A stretch of DNA of 64,000 nt from SAR116 cluster bacterium AG-325-I21. GTDB lineage: Bacteria > Pseudomonadota > Alphaproteobacteria > Puniceispirillales > Puniceispirillaceae. The number at the start of each line of letters is the position of its first letter. The first letter of the stretch is position 1. The translations under genes and the position numbers were made by a program. Of the stretch, positions 26,943 through 35,981 are shown piece by piece. Where the stretch lies: assembly GCA_003282865.1 (NCBI GenBank), contig QBYK01000006.1:1-64000 (forward strand), written 5' to 3'. The notes under the pieces are model-generated. The model ran no database searches and was not told the DNA's origin. It saw only the letters and a program-made list of their open reading frames with translations.

Positions 26943-27752
26943 TTGGACTCACAATTTTCAATAAATAATCATAATCTGTACGATTTACTCAAACAAACCA
27001 TAAAATCTTGGCGGTTTTTTCTTTTGACTGTGGTTATACTTAACATCTTGGTACAGCCATTTTTATTAGACTTACAATTAGGGGAGAAAAAACTGCAGAC
27101 GGTTAAAATAGATTTTCGATTCAACAATTTTATTCCTCACCAAGACTTCAATCATACATTAAAGCTGTTCAAAGATGAATTCGCTAAAAGAACAAATTTT
27201 GATAGTTGGAAGGAAAATCATAATGACTCAAAACTTTCTTATAATTACGTTTCGAATTACCCCAGCGAAACCTCCAGTACGAATATTTTAACTGACACTT
27301 TATTGGGTAATTTAAAGGACTTCGGAAACGTTTCTATTAGCCAAAAGGCAAACAGATTTAGTATTCAAACAGAGGTTGAGAAGGTAACAATCATCTCAGA
27401 CGCTTTGAGTTACGTTAATTTTGTTAATGCCAAGATGTGTGAAAAACAACGCAAATTTTTTGAAAGAATGGCTAAAAAAACAATCTCTAATCTCTCAACA
27501 AAAATGGAAAATAAAAACGAAAAAGAATTGGAGGCTACATTAGCTATACTAGCGATGGAAAGGTCGTATCATAATTCGTTTCTCGCAATCCTTGACATGA
27601 ATTGCGATCTCGTAGTTGCATCCAGTCGTATCCTAACGCCAAAGAAAAGCGACCTTTCTTTGCTAGCTTTCCTTCTGTCGTTAATGTTAGCATTTTGGAC
27701 CACTTTTGCTTTGGCACTTATCAGGCTATCCAAGAGCAGCGGCAAGGCCTAA
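26943..27752 (+). CDS. Wzz-like polysaccharide chain-length determinant/co-polymerase
   Basis: 269 residues, TTG start. There are two membrane helices only, one near residues 24-46 and one near 235-260, with a long charged periplasmic domain between them that includes a helical, coiled-coil-prone part (about 160-215). This is the Wzz/PCP topology. Sequence similarity to known Wzz proteins is weak by eye and the usual Pro/Gly-rich motif before TM2 is not evident, so the call rests on topology and on the neighbouring WecA-like, Wzx-like and Wzy-like genes. It would set O-antigen length at the inner membrane. Confidence 0.6.
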   Translation: MDSQFSINNHNLYDLLKQTIKSWRFFLLTVVILNILVQPFLLDLQLGEKKLQTVKIDFRFNNFIPHQDFNHTLKLFKDEFAKRTNFDSWKENHNDSKLSYNYVSNYPSETSSTNILTDTLLGNLKDFGNVSISQKANRFSIQTEVEKVTIISDALSYVNFVNAKMCEKQRKFFERMAKKTISNLSTKMENKNEKELEATLAILAMERSYHNSFLAILDMNCDLVVASSRILTPKKSDLSLLAFLLSLMLAFWTTFALALIRLSKSSGKA

Positions 27753-27892
27753 ATTACTTACCACCAATTTGAAGGTCCAAACCGCGGTTAATTCCTCAGA
27801 GTTGTTTGGCAAATTTTATCCAACGCCCTTTTTTAAAGGCTCAAAAATGAACGCGCCCTCGCATTAAAGTCAAAAGATGCAACTGGTAACTT

Positions 27893-28762
27893 TTAATCTC
27901 GCACATTCGGATTGTAAAATTCAGCGCGAGCTTTTTTTAGGTAAGTAGAGCGGAGCCGGAGGGTGAATTCGCCAGGCTTGCCGGTGCCGATAGCAGCCCC
28001 ATCAATCTTGGTAACAGGCAAGACATAAATTGAAGCTGCAGTAATCATCGCCTCATCAGCAAGCATCACTTCTTCAAATTTACTTACTTTTTCAACCAGC
28101 CTAATGTTAAGGTCATTTGCACAGCGAAGCATCGTTTTCCTCGTGATACCGTGCAAAATTTCATTCGTTACAGGTCTAACGAACAGTTCTCTACCTTTAA
28201 TGAAAAAAAAACTTGAAGAGCCAGCCTCTGTGACAAAGCCATTATTATCTACCATTAGCGCCTCAAATGCACCAGCCTTATTGGCAGCTTGTTTTGCCAT
28301 CACTTGTGCCAGAAGATTTGTCGATTTGATATCACGTCGAGCCCACCGCAAATCAGGAACGCTGATTAGCTCAATATTAGGTGGTGTCGAATCTGCTGCA
28401 AATTTTGGGCCTTGAGTGAACGCAAATATATTTGGAATGTAGTGGTCATGATAATGAAAGGCACGATCACCAGCACCACGTGTTATGTGAAGATAAAGGA
28501 ACCCTTCGATTAAGTTGTTTTTCTCGATTAATGACATCAAAATATTAAACATTTCATCGATAGAAAATTTCATGGGTATAGAAAGTTCAGCGAGTGATCT
28601 CTCGAGGCGTTGCATATGATAAAGAAAATCTGCGATTTGTCCGTCAAAGACACCAAATCCCTCATACACAGAATCTGCAAAAAGAAAACCACGGTCAAAA
28701 ATTGAAACTTTTGCCTGACTTTCTAAAAGGTAATCACCGTTAACATAAGTAATACGTTCCAT
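27893..28762 (-). CDS. Class IV PLP aminotransferase, D-amino-acid transaminase-like
   Basis: 289 residues, ATG after GAGGTAG. Fold-type IV features: N-terminal YVNGDYLLESQAKVSIFDRGFLFADSVYEG (D-amino-acid aminotransferase signature), LHITRGAG, PLP Lys in STNLLAQVMAKQAANK, and EALMVDNNGFVTEAGSSSFFFI. It fits D-alanine transaminase (Dat) better than branched-chain or aminodeoxychorismate enzymes, but these are hard to separate by eye. It would make D-Ala/D-Glu for peptidoglycan. It lies 23 bases after the WecA-like gene on the same strand. Confidence 0.85.
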   Translation of the reverse strand: MERITYVNGDYLLESQAKVSIFDRGFLFADSVYEGFGVFDGQIADFLYHMQRLERSLAELSIPMKFSIDEMFNILMSLIEKNNLIEGFLYLHITRGAGDRAFHYHDHYIPNIFAFTQGPKFAADSTPPNIELISVPDLRWARRDIKSTNLLAQVMAKQAANKAGAFEALMVDNNGFVTEAGSSSFFFIKGRELFVRPVTNEILHGITRKTMLRCANDLNIRLVEKVSKFEEVMLADEAMITAASIYVLPVTKIDGAAIGTGKPGEFTLRLRSTYLKKARAEFYNPNVRD

Positions 28763-28785
28763 TAATCTACCTCACCAAAGTTACA

Positions 28786-29859
28786 TCAATTTTCATCAAT
28801 ACGGCTTTTCTTATGATCTTTTTCTAGAAGACACAGGATCATGATGATAGTTTCATAAAGGCAAATGAAACAAAACACTCCAGCCAAAAGCAGAAACTTA
28901 TCATCAAAAAATAAAACAGCCCATAAACAACTTATCAATGGCAAAATTAATGTGAGTAAGGCTGATAAACTATTCTGACTTAATGTTGATAGGCCAGTTC
29001 GAGACTTCAATGTCACAAATATTAGACTGTGTAGGTGCCTGTCATCAGGGTCAAATGCATTCACACCTCTTGTTGATGCTCGACGAATTGCAGATCGGCC
29101 AAGCTCGTATAGAGGAAAAATTACAATCATCAGGCTTGCGAAAGGAGAAATTCCAGGATTATCTTCAGGCATGATAATCGAAAGTCCAGCTATGATAGCG
29201 CCAAGTAAATAAGCTCCCCCATCACCCAAGAATATTTTGCCAAAAGGAAAATTCCAAAATAAAAAACCAACAATTGGAGCTAAAACAAAAAAACAAATAT
29301 TGCTATATGTCATAGCACCAGTTTCACTGCCCAGAACACTAAATCCCAAAAGCATTATAGTAGCAGCTCCAGCTGCCAAACCATTGAGCCCATCAATAAT
29401 ATTAAACGCGTTAACTAGCGCAGAAATTGCAATTACAGTAACAACAGTTGAAATAACAGGTGCTCTGAACAAAAAGTTAACAGCATCAACATCAACTTTT
29501 GTTATGCTATAACCTGTTATCCATACAAATAGCCCCCCACTAATTAATGAGCTTATAAATCTTATTTCTGCAGAAACACCACCGGTAAAATCTTCAATAG
29601 CTCCAGCGAAAAATACTGGGAAAGCAGCAACCATTAACAGCAGCAGTGTTTTTGAGTTGAGAAAAATTAAGGTGCCTGCTAGCACAAAGAAGATTGCAAG
29701 ACCACCAATACGCGGCACCGATCCCTTATGGGTTTTCTGTGGGCCCCGATCGCCATCTTTACCTATTTGGAAGTACTTGTGGAACACAAGAACAGTGAGT
29801 CCAGTCAAAATAACAGACAATATTGCACTGCCAAAATACGCATAAAATTCAAAACTCAT
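28786..29859 (-). CDS. WecA/MraY-family undecaprenyl-phosphate sugar-1-phosphate transferase
   Basis: 357 residues with about ten membrane helices. GT4-family phosphoglycosyltransferase motifs: PRIGGLAIF near 50, AGAIEDFTGGVSAEIRF (the DD-like cytoplasmic motif, here ED), NAFNIIDGLNGLAAG near 163, FLGDGGAYLLG near 212, and DPDDRHLHSLIF (HIHH-like loop) near 270. It would transfer GlcNAc-1-P or a similar sugar phosphate to undecaprenyl phosphate, starting O-antigen units. It is probably cotranscribed with the D-amino-acid aminotransferase gene. MraY is unlikely because no mur genes adjoin it. Confidence 0.85.
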   Translation of the reverse strand: MSFEFYAYFGSAILSVILTGLTVLVFHKYFQIGKDGDRGPQKTHKGSVPRIGGLAIFFVLAGTLIFLNSKTLLLLMVAAFPVFFAGAIEDFTGGVSAEIRFISSLISGGLFVWITGYSITKVDVDAVNFLFRAPVISTVVTVIAISALVNAFNIIDGLNGLAAGAATIMLLGFSVLGSETGAMTYSNICFFVLAPIVGFLFWNFPFGKIFLGDGGAYLLGAIIAGLSIIMPEDNPGISPFASLMIVIFPLYELGRSAIRRASTRGVNAFDPDDRHLHSLIFVTLKSRTGLSTLSQNSLSALLTLILPLISCLWAVLFFDDKFLLLAGVFCFICLYETIIMILCLLEKDHKKSRIDEN

Positions 29860-30021
29860 AAATTTATAAAACCTTTATTAATCGATGCGGTCTTTTATAG
29901 ACGGACGCCTATGCAATGTGACACCAGCGATAGGCCCAATATCCTGCCTTTTTGTTTATAATCCCGATTAAGAAATAAGAAAATCAATCGCTTTACCCCT
30001 GATGACTGAACAAACAATTTG

Positions 30022-31356
30022 TCAGTCAATTGTATTTACCTGAGTAAAACGGGATCTATGAACGTTTAAAGCCAATTCAGGCCAACGGGCGCAAAATCGA
30101 GCCTGATTAATTGAATTAATATTCACTATCATTAACTCATGCCCAAACTTATCATATTGTGAAGACTTAACCATCGCATTTTGATATAGCCAAGCCCGCG
30201 CGGCACCATCGGCTGGCGTTAAATTTATAAAAACCATTTTAGCGGATCTGCTAAGGCGTTGTTTAAGTTGCAGGAGTAAGTTTTCTATTCCACTTCCGGT
30301 TAGCGCTGAAACTACAACGCCCGAAAAGACACCGTGAGAGACATTTTTTTTATTGAAACAATTATTCACGAGGTCCGCCTTATTAAGCACATGAATTATC
30401 CGGGCTTTTTGCATCTCCTCATTAATTCCAAGATTGACCAACACCTGCTTCACGTCTTCTGCTTCTTCCTCCAACAAGGGTGAGGAAATGTCATGAACAT
30501 GCAATAAAACATCGGCCCTCACCACTTCTTCAAGAGTGCTGTGAAAAGCATCAATTAGTTCTGTTGGAAGCTGACTAATGAAGCCAACCGTGTCGGCCAG
30601 CACAACCTCTTGATCTAAATTGAGTTTCAACTCACGCATGGTTGGATCAAGTGTCGCAAAGAGCATATCTTTTGACAACACTTTAGCCCCCGTTAGCAAA
30701 TTAAATAACGTTGATTTCCCTGAGTTCGTGTAACCAACTAGTGCAACAGTTGGAGTTTCACCACGCAAACGATTACTACGCTGTATTGCTCGAGTTCTAG
30801 TCACCTCTCTCAACTCAGTCTTTACGCGCGTCACGCGCTCCAGAAGAATTCGACGGTCAAGCTCTATTTGTCTCTCACCTGGGCCTCCAAGAAACCCTCC
30901 ACCACCACGCTGCCGCTCAAGATGAGTCCAACTCCTTACTAATCGGCTGCGTTGAAAACTTAACGCCGCCAACTCAACCTGCAGTCGTCCAGCATGAGTT
31001 TTCGCCCGATTACCAAATATTTCTAGAATTAACTGAGTGCGATCAATTACCTTTGCACTAATTTGAGTTTCAAGATTACGTTGTTGAACTGGCGAAAGTT
31101 GTGTGTTCACAATAACTAACGACTCTCTATCACCTTTTGTAAAATCACTTACCAGGCTCGCTAAACTTTGAATAACACCTTTTCCAAAATATGACCCAGC
31201 ATGCAGTTTCTTTACTCTAATTACTTCAGCATGGATAACCTCAAGCCCAATAGCACCCGCGAGTGAACAGGCTTCTTGGAGCACACCGTCAGCTGGACGG
31301 ATAGACGGCAGAAATCTCAATTCAGGGCTAATTACGAATGCTAATGGATTATCCAA
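30022..31356 (-). CDS. hflX: GTPase HflX
   Basis: 444 residues, TTG start (no in-frame ATG close by). HflX N-terminal domain with GSYFGKGVIQSLA, coiled-coil linker QVELAALSFQRSRLVRSWTHLERQRGGGGFLGGPGE (the family glycine-rich segment, near 155), then the G domain: G1 GYTNSGKST (about 207), G3 DTVGFI, G4 NKAD. HflX is a ribosome-splitting GTPase used in stress recovery. In many alphaproteobacteria it follows hfq, but no hfq lies beside it here. It is a housekeeping gene set in the polysaccharide flank. Confidence 0.93.
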   Translation of the reverse strand: MDNPLAFVISPELRFLPSIRPADGVLQEACSLAGAIGLEVIHAEVIRVKKLHAGSYFGKGVIQSLASLVSDFTKGDRESLVIVNTQLSPVQQRNLETQISAKVIDRTQLILEIFGNRAKTHAGRLQVELAALSFQRSRLVRSWTHLERQRGGGGFLGGPGERQIELDRRILLERVTRVKTELREVTRTRAIQRSNRLRGETPTVALVGYTNSGKSTLFNLLTGAKVLSKDMLFATLDPTMRELKLNLDQEVVLADTVGFISQLPTELIDAFHSTLEEVVRADVLLHVHDISSPLLEEEAEDVKQVLVNLGINEEMQKARIIHVLNKADLVNNCFNKKNVSHGVFSGVVVSALTGSGIENLLLQLKQRLSRSAKMVFINLTPADGAARAWLYQNAMVKSSQYDKFGHELMIVNINSINQARFCARWPELALNVHRSRFTQVNTID

Positions 31357-31555
31357 AAAAATCTCATTTCCATTGGATCATATTAATACTTCCATCAATA
31401 GCGTGTGCAAGCGCTACAACCTAGTTCAAATTTGATTTTCTTGTGATAGGAATATTTTAAAGAATAGAGTTATCAGAAGGTTTTTTTTTTATATATTAAA
31501 CCTCAACCATATTGACACTTTAGCACAACAACAAATTTTATGAGGATCAAAGATT

Positions 31556-32293
31556 ATGACCAAAACAATAGTGATTACAGGTGCGGGAAGCGGTATCGGC
31601 GCCGCAACAGCTAGAAAATTTTTAGAAAATCACTACAGTGTTGCGTTAATCGGTCGTCAAGTCAAAAAGCTTATGGAAACCGCAAATGGTCATAAAAATG
31701 CAATAATATTACCATGCGATGTCACTGACCCGGACTCAGTTGATACGGCGTTTGCTAATGCAATGACAGAATGGGGACACATCGATGTTTTGTTTAATAA
31801 TGCGGGAGTTGGAAGCTTTTCAACGACGATTGACAAAATTCCTGTAAAAACCTGGCTTGAAGTAGTCTCAATTAATTTGACTGGATCATTTTTGTGCGCA
31901 CGCGCTGCATTTAAGGTTATGCGTAAGCAATCACCGCAGGGCGGTAGAATCATCAATAATGGTTCAATTTCTGCTCACTCCCCTCGCCCTGGCTCGACGC
32001 CTTACACCTGTAGCAAACATGCAATAACGGGTTTGACTAAAAGTTTGTCCCTCGATGGTCGCCCTTTTGATATTTGTGCATGCCAAATTGATATCGGAAA
32101 TGCTTTGACTGATATGGCAATGAATATGACGACGGGCATGCCTCAACCGGATGGATCAACAAAAGTGGAGGATACTATGAACGTAGATCATGTTGCCGAG
32201 TCAGTTCTACATATGAGCCGATTACCCCTGGAAGCAAATGTCCAATTTATGACTATTATGGCAACGAAAATGCCCTTTATTGGAAGAGGTTAG
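31556..32293 (+). CDS. Short-chain dehydrogenase/reductase
   Basis: 245 residues, GAGGA nine bases before the ATG. Classical SDR: TGAGSGIGAAT (residues 8-18), CDVTDPDSV, NNAGVGS, catalytic Ser in NNGSISAHS, and Tyr-x-x-x-Lys in TPYTCSKHAITG. It is an NAD(P)-linked oxidoreductase of unknown substrate. It stands alone, divergent from hflX and convergent with the UDP-glucuronate-epimerase-like gene, so a polysaccharide role is not implied. Confidence 0.88.
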   Translation: MTKTIVITGAGSGIGAATARKFLENHYSVALIGRQVKKLMETANGHKNAIILPCDVTDPDSVDTAFANAMTEWGHIDVLFNNAGVGSFSTTIDKIPVKTWLEVVSINLTGSFLCARAAFKVMRKQSPQGGRIINNGSISAHSPRPGSTPYTCSKHAITGLTKSLSLDGRPFDICACQIDIGNALTDMAMNMTTGMPQPDGSTKVEDTMNVDHVAESVLHMSRLPLEANVQFMTIMATKMPFIGRG

Positions 32294-32334
32294 TCGTGAT
32301 TCATATCTAATGCCCGGCTATTTTCTTCAAACAA

Positions 32335-33345
32335 TCATTTGTTTTGGTAGTATTCAATGTACCAAGTAGCAAAGGCCTTCACTCCGTCCTTTAGAGTAGT
32401 TTCAGGCACATAACCAATAAATTCTCTTAAACTGGTCGTGTCGGCGAAAGTTTCTTTAACATCGCCAGGTTGCATTGGAAATAGTTCCTTTATGGCTTTA
32501 AGACCAAAAGCCAGCTCCAGCTCTGAGATATATGACATCAAAGAAACTGGCGTCCCATTGCCAACATTAAAGATTTTGTATTTTCCCTTTTCTTTTCCAC
32601 CAATGTCCTTTTTTTGCAGTTGATGCTCTTTCATCTCTAGAGTTTTCTTGATTATTCTGCCTATACTCTCCACGACATCACCAATGAAAGTGAGATCACG
32701 CCTCATATCCCCGCCATTGAAAACCTTTATCGGCTTTTTGTTGGTGATTGCGTTAGCAAAAAGAAATGGGGACATGTCCGGTCTACCCCAAGGACCATAG
32801 ACAGTGAAAAATCTTAATCCAATAGTGGATAATCCATAAAGGTGAGAATAAACATGTGCCATAAGTTCATTGGATTTTTTAGTCGCAGCGTATAAGCTTA
32901 GAGGAGTGTCAGCATTATCCAACTCCTCAAATGGTTGTTTCAAGTTTCCGCCGTAAACAGATGAGGAGCTCGCATAAAACAAATGCAAACAATCATTTTG
33001 TTTGCAAGCCTCAAGAATATTAAAAAAACCAACAATATTAGTATCTATATATTTATCTGGGTTAGAAATTGAATATCTCACACCTGCTTGCGCAGCAAGA
33101 TGAAGGACGATGTCCGGTTTGAAATTCACAAACACAGCGTTCAACTGATGCGCCGACAAAATATCAATTTTATGGAACGAAAAATTTTCACGGTTAGCCA
33201 GAAGAGCAAGGCGATCCTTCTTTAATTTTTGATCATAGTAGTCATCAATATTATCGATCCCTAAAACACTATGGCCTTGATCTAACATTTTTGCAGCACA
33301 GTGCATTCCAATGAAACCAGCAACTCCAGTTAGAAGCACTCTCAT
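32335..33345 (-). CDS. UDP-glucuronate 4-epimerase-like extended SDR
   Basis: 336 residues, AAGGGG before the ATG. GVAGFIGMHCAAKML (residues 7-21), GIDNIDDYYDQKLKKDRL, the AAQAGVRYSISNPDKYIDTNIVG block typical of UDP-glucuronate epimerases (LpsL/CapI), YASSSSVYGG, catalytic SLYAATKKSNELMAH, and RFFTVYGPWGRPDM. It would convert UDP-GlcA to UDP-GalA (possibly another 4-epimer) for the O-antigen or core. Monocistronic by position. Confidence 0.88.
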   Translation of the reverse strand: MRVLLTGVAGFIGMHCAAKMLDQGHSVLGIDNIDDYYDQKLKKDRLALLANRENFSFHKIDILSAHQLNAVFVNFKPDIVLHLAAQAGVRYSISNPDKYIDTNIVGFFNILEACKQNDCLHLFYASSSSVYGGNLKQPFEELDNADTPLSLYAATKKSNELMAHVYSHLYGLSTIGLRFFTVYGPWGRPDMSPFLFANAITNKKPIKVFNGGDMRRDLTFIGDVVESIGRIIKKTLEMKEHQLQKKDIGGKEKGKYKIFNVGNGTPVSLMSYISELELAFGLKAIKELFPMQPGDVKETFADTTSLREFIGYVPETTLKDGVKAFATWYIEYYQNK

Positions 33346-33619
33346 AAATCAACCCCTTTAGAACAGGTTAGCAAAATATTTTTGGAAATATAGTAAGTCA
33401 CTAGTAGTAAAAAACGATATAGGAAGAAAATCAAAATTCCTAAACTTTTGGTGCATGGCTCCCTAGCATTGAAGCACCAAATTTTTAAATGAAATGATAA
33501 CATTCACGAGTGAGCTGATTAAGATCTACAGGTGTCTCACTTTTATTAATTTACACCATCTTCTAGTAAGTTTATTTTTTTGGTTCAAACGATAATTTAC
33601 GACAATTAAAAAATCACAA

Positions 33620-35138
33620 TTGAAAAACATTATAAAGTCATTGATTGGTAATATTATATTGAAAACATACCACCTTCATGTGAGCCGATTCCTTATGAAA
33701 ATTTCTCACTTTTCATTTTTTCTAGCACGTTGGGCTGAAACTTTTGGCGCTATAAGTCATGTAGAGCAAGGAGTGACTGACGAGGAGTTGAGATTACACC
33801 GAGATGAAGCTCTCAAAAAAACATATTTATGCAATTTGCCTCGTTTCAAAAAAAAATTTTCTTGGTTTCTTCACCTATCATTTATGGAATTGTCGCTGAA
33901 AAAGCAACTCAAACAACAAGGGCGTCTTAGCCAGCTTTCCATTTTCCTAAACTGTTTTTTAAAAAGCTTGAAAAGGCTATATCTATTCATCGTAGTTTTA
34001 TGGAAATTTTTCAGTTTTAAAAAAGATTATTTTGCGTTTTCTTACACTGGAACAACAAGCACTCAACCTGATTTTTTTGATATACCATCCAGACCATTGT
34101 AAATTTCAGGTTACTCAACTGAGTCATCTTAATGGTGTGAGAATTCACACCTCAGTAAAAAATCACAACGCCAGTCATCAAATGAATATAAAAGAGCTCT
34201 CAATGAATTTGGGTGAATTTGTCAAATTGATAGCCGTTTGTCTCCAAAATTCATACATTCCCCCAGACCAAGCACGCAAAGTTTTACTGCTGGATCGGTT
34301 TTTAACCACATTATTAACGCCGGGTGATATTTTTTTTGGTGATATAAAATATTTATTTGTTTACGAGGGTAGCACGCCAGAAACCTGCGTCTTGCAGGAT
34401 GTTGCCAAAGACCTCGGAATTCTAACTTTTCAATACACCTACTGGCCGGTACTGCCATATGAGATTCTTTACAACATAAAATCTGATTTTTTATTACGGC
34501 CAAATTTTTCTCATCCCAAAACGGAGGTATTTAATGTCGTGAAAGACCTCTCAAAAAGCTTGGCATATATTAAGCTTAAAGATCCTGGAATTAACAGGAA
34601 CAACTTCAACGCTAACAATTGTGGAATCGTCTTGGATATGTTTGATTTTAATGATGTTGAAAAGAAAAAGGAAATTTCTTCAGTTATTCAACATTGCGAA
34701 ACAGATCAAAAGTTAAAAGTCACATTAAAATTTCATCCGCAAATTTTAAAAAGGCCACGCTACGTAATCGAACACCACATGAAAAATCTTGGAATAAACC
34801 ATAACAAAAGCGTTTATTGCGAAAAAGAAAAAGATTTTCTTTCTACTGTGAGTTTTATTATCACAAATTCGGAGTCGATGATAATTCAAGATGCGATTAT
34901 GATGGGCACACCCGTTATCTTCTTCAGTAAGTCGAAATCCATTTATGTAAATGAAATAATCGATTTGTGTCCCCAATTGATTTGCCATTGTGGAGATTTT
35001 TTGAAGCTAGATAATGCAATCAGAATTTACACAAAAATGACTATTAAAAACCGCCGCAAAGCACAAAAAGCGTTCCTGTATCACAGAAAATACTCTGATG
35101 TAAGATACCCGCAATTGACTGAAATTTTATCTGATTAA
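33620..35138 (+). pseudogene. GT-B-like polysaccharide protein, copy 1, frameshifted at a T7 tract
   Basis: Two overlapping ORFs (33620-34102 and 34032-35138) together match the intact 513-residue paralogue at 35982-37523 along its whole length. For example, ARWAETFGAISH pairs with ARWAETFGAFTH, and CGIVLDMFDFN, LKFHPQILKRP and ITNSES are shared. Continuity is lost at a run of seven T (34072-34078): removing one T restores D-F-L-I-Y-H-P, matching M-I-Y-H-P in the paralogue. The start is TTG as in the paralogue. Everything downstream of the T run is otherwise open, so this is a recent mutation, a slippage switch or a sequencing error. Function as for the paralogue. Confidence 0.8.
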
Positions 35139-35141
35139 AAA

Positions 35142-35802
35142 TTAAGCGAGCTCATGCTCCAGTGTTCCAAAAATAACGTCAGGCAGGCCGCGAATGCGAC
35201 GCAAGGCAGAAGCTCTGCACTGTTTATGCTCCTCATTTAAAGAAGCACTTAACGTGGAACCTCCGTTGAAAAGGACTGTCGTTTCCCCTTCAACATCAAA
35301 AAAACATTTCGCTTAGTTGGAGACCAGAATTGATCTAGATTTGATGTGTCCACCCTCTTGGCAACTCTTCGGTCCAAACATTGACCAGGTCAAAGCAGTG
35401 ATCCATAGTCAACGCAAAAACAACTACGGGGGATTAAATAGCTAGATGTAAGGAATTGCCAATTGATATCCGACTCTTAATTTCTCGCTGCCACGTTATC
35501 TTACGCCGTCCAAGATTGACCCAAACGCTGTGGCCATTCGACGTCTCGACGATTCTATCTAGAGCAATATTTGATTGTGATCACGGTTTTTCCAAGAGCC
35601 AGCACTTTGCTTCAATTGATTGCAACAGTCTTAATGACAGCTCATATCCTTTTTCTTGGGGTGTTGATACTATAACTTGGTCGGCAGTTGACTCATTGCC
35701 AACCATAAAATTGAGGTCGGCCCATAAGTTCATTTCAAGTTTGCCCTTTAAATGACTTACTGGATCTGCAATCCATCTCAATGCATTACTAACCCTCTGC
35801 AA
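35142..35802 (-). pseudogene. Decayed unrecognised ORF, antisense between the tandem paralogues
   Basis: The minus strand reads as protein-like sequence from 35802: ALRWIADPVSHLKGKLEMNL, then NFMVGNESTADQVIVSTPQEK and ELSLRLLQSIEAKCWLLEKP up to a stop. It continues in frame with SNGHSVWVNLGRRKITWQRE, and after further stops DLVNVWTEELPRGWTHQ. A run of seven (35298-35304) breaks the frame, after which DVEGETTVLFNGGSTLS and RRIRGLPDVIFGTLEHELA follow. That is three stops and one frameshift. I do not recognise the family. The regular amino-acid mix across the breaks is the only sign that it was a gene. Confidence 0.4.
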
Positions 35803-35981
35803 AAAGTCTCAATTCAGCTGACTAAAAAAAAATTTAATTACATTTCGTATTTTTCAACCTGAATACTTTTAATCAACCGAAGGATTTTTTATCTCTTAAA
35901 GGATTTCAAAGCATTAAGTTTAACTACCGCAGATATATCAATTGCAGCGTGATTGTTTTTTTATTAAACAAAAAATGAGAT

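Noticed and set aside
34032-34102. Two separate overlapping genes at 33620-34102 and 34032-35138
   Set aside because: Together they align over the full length of the single paralogue at 35982-37523, with the break at a T7 run, so this is one frameshifted gene.
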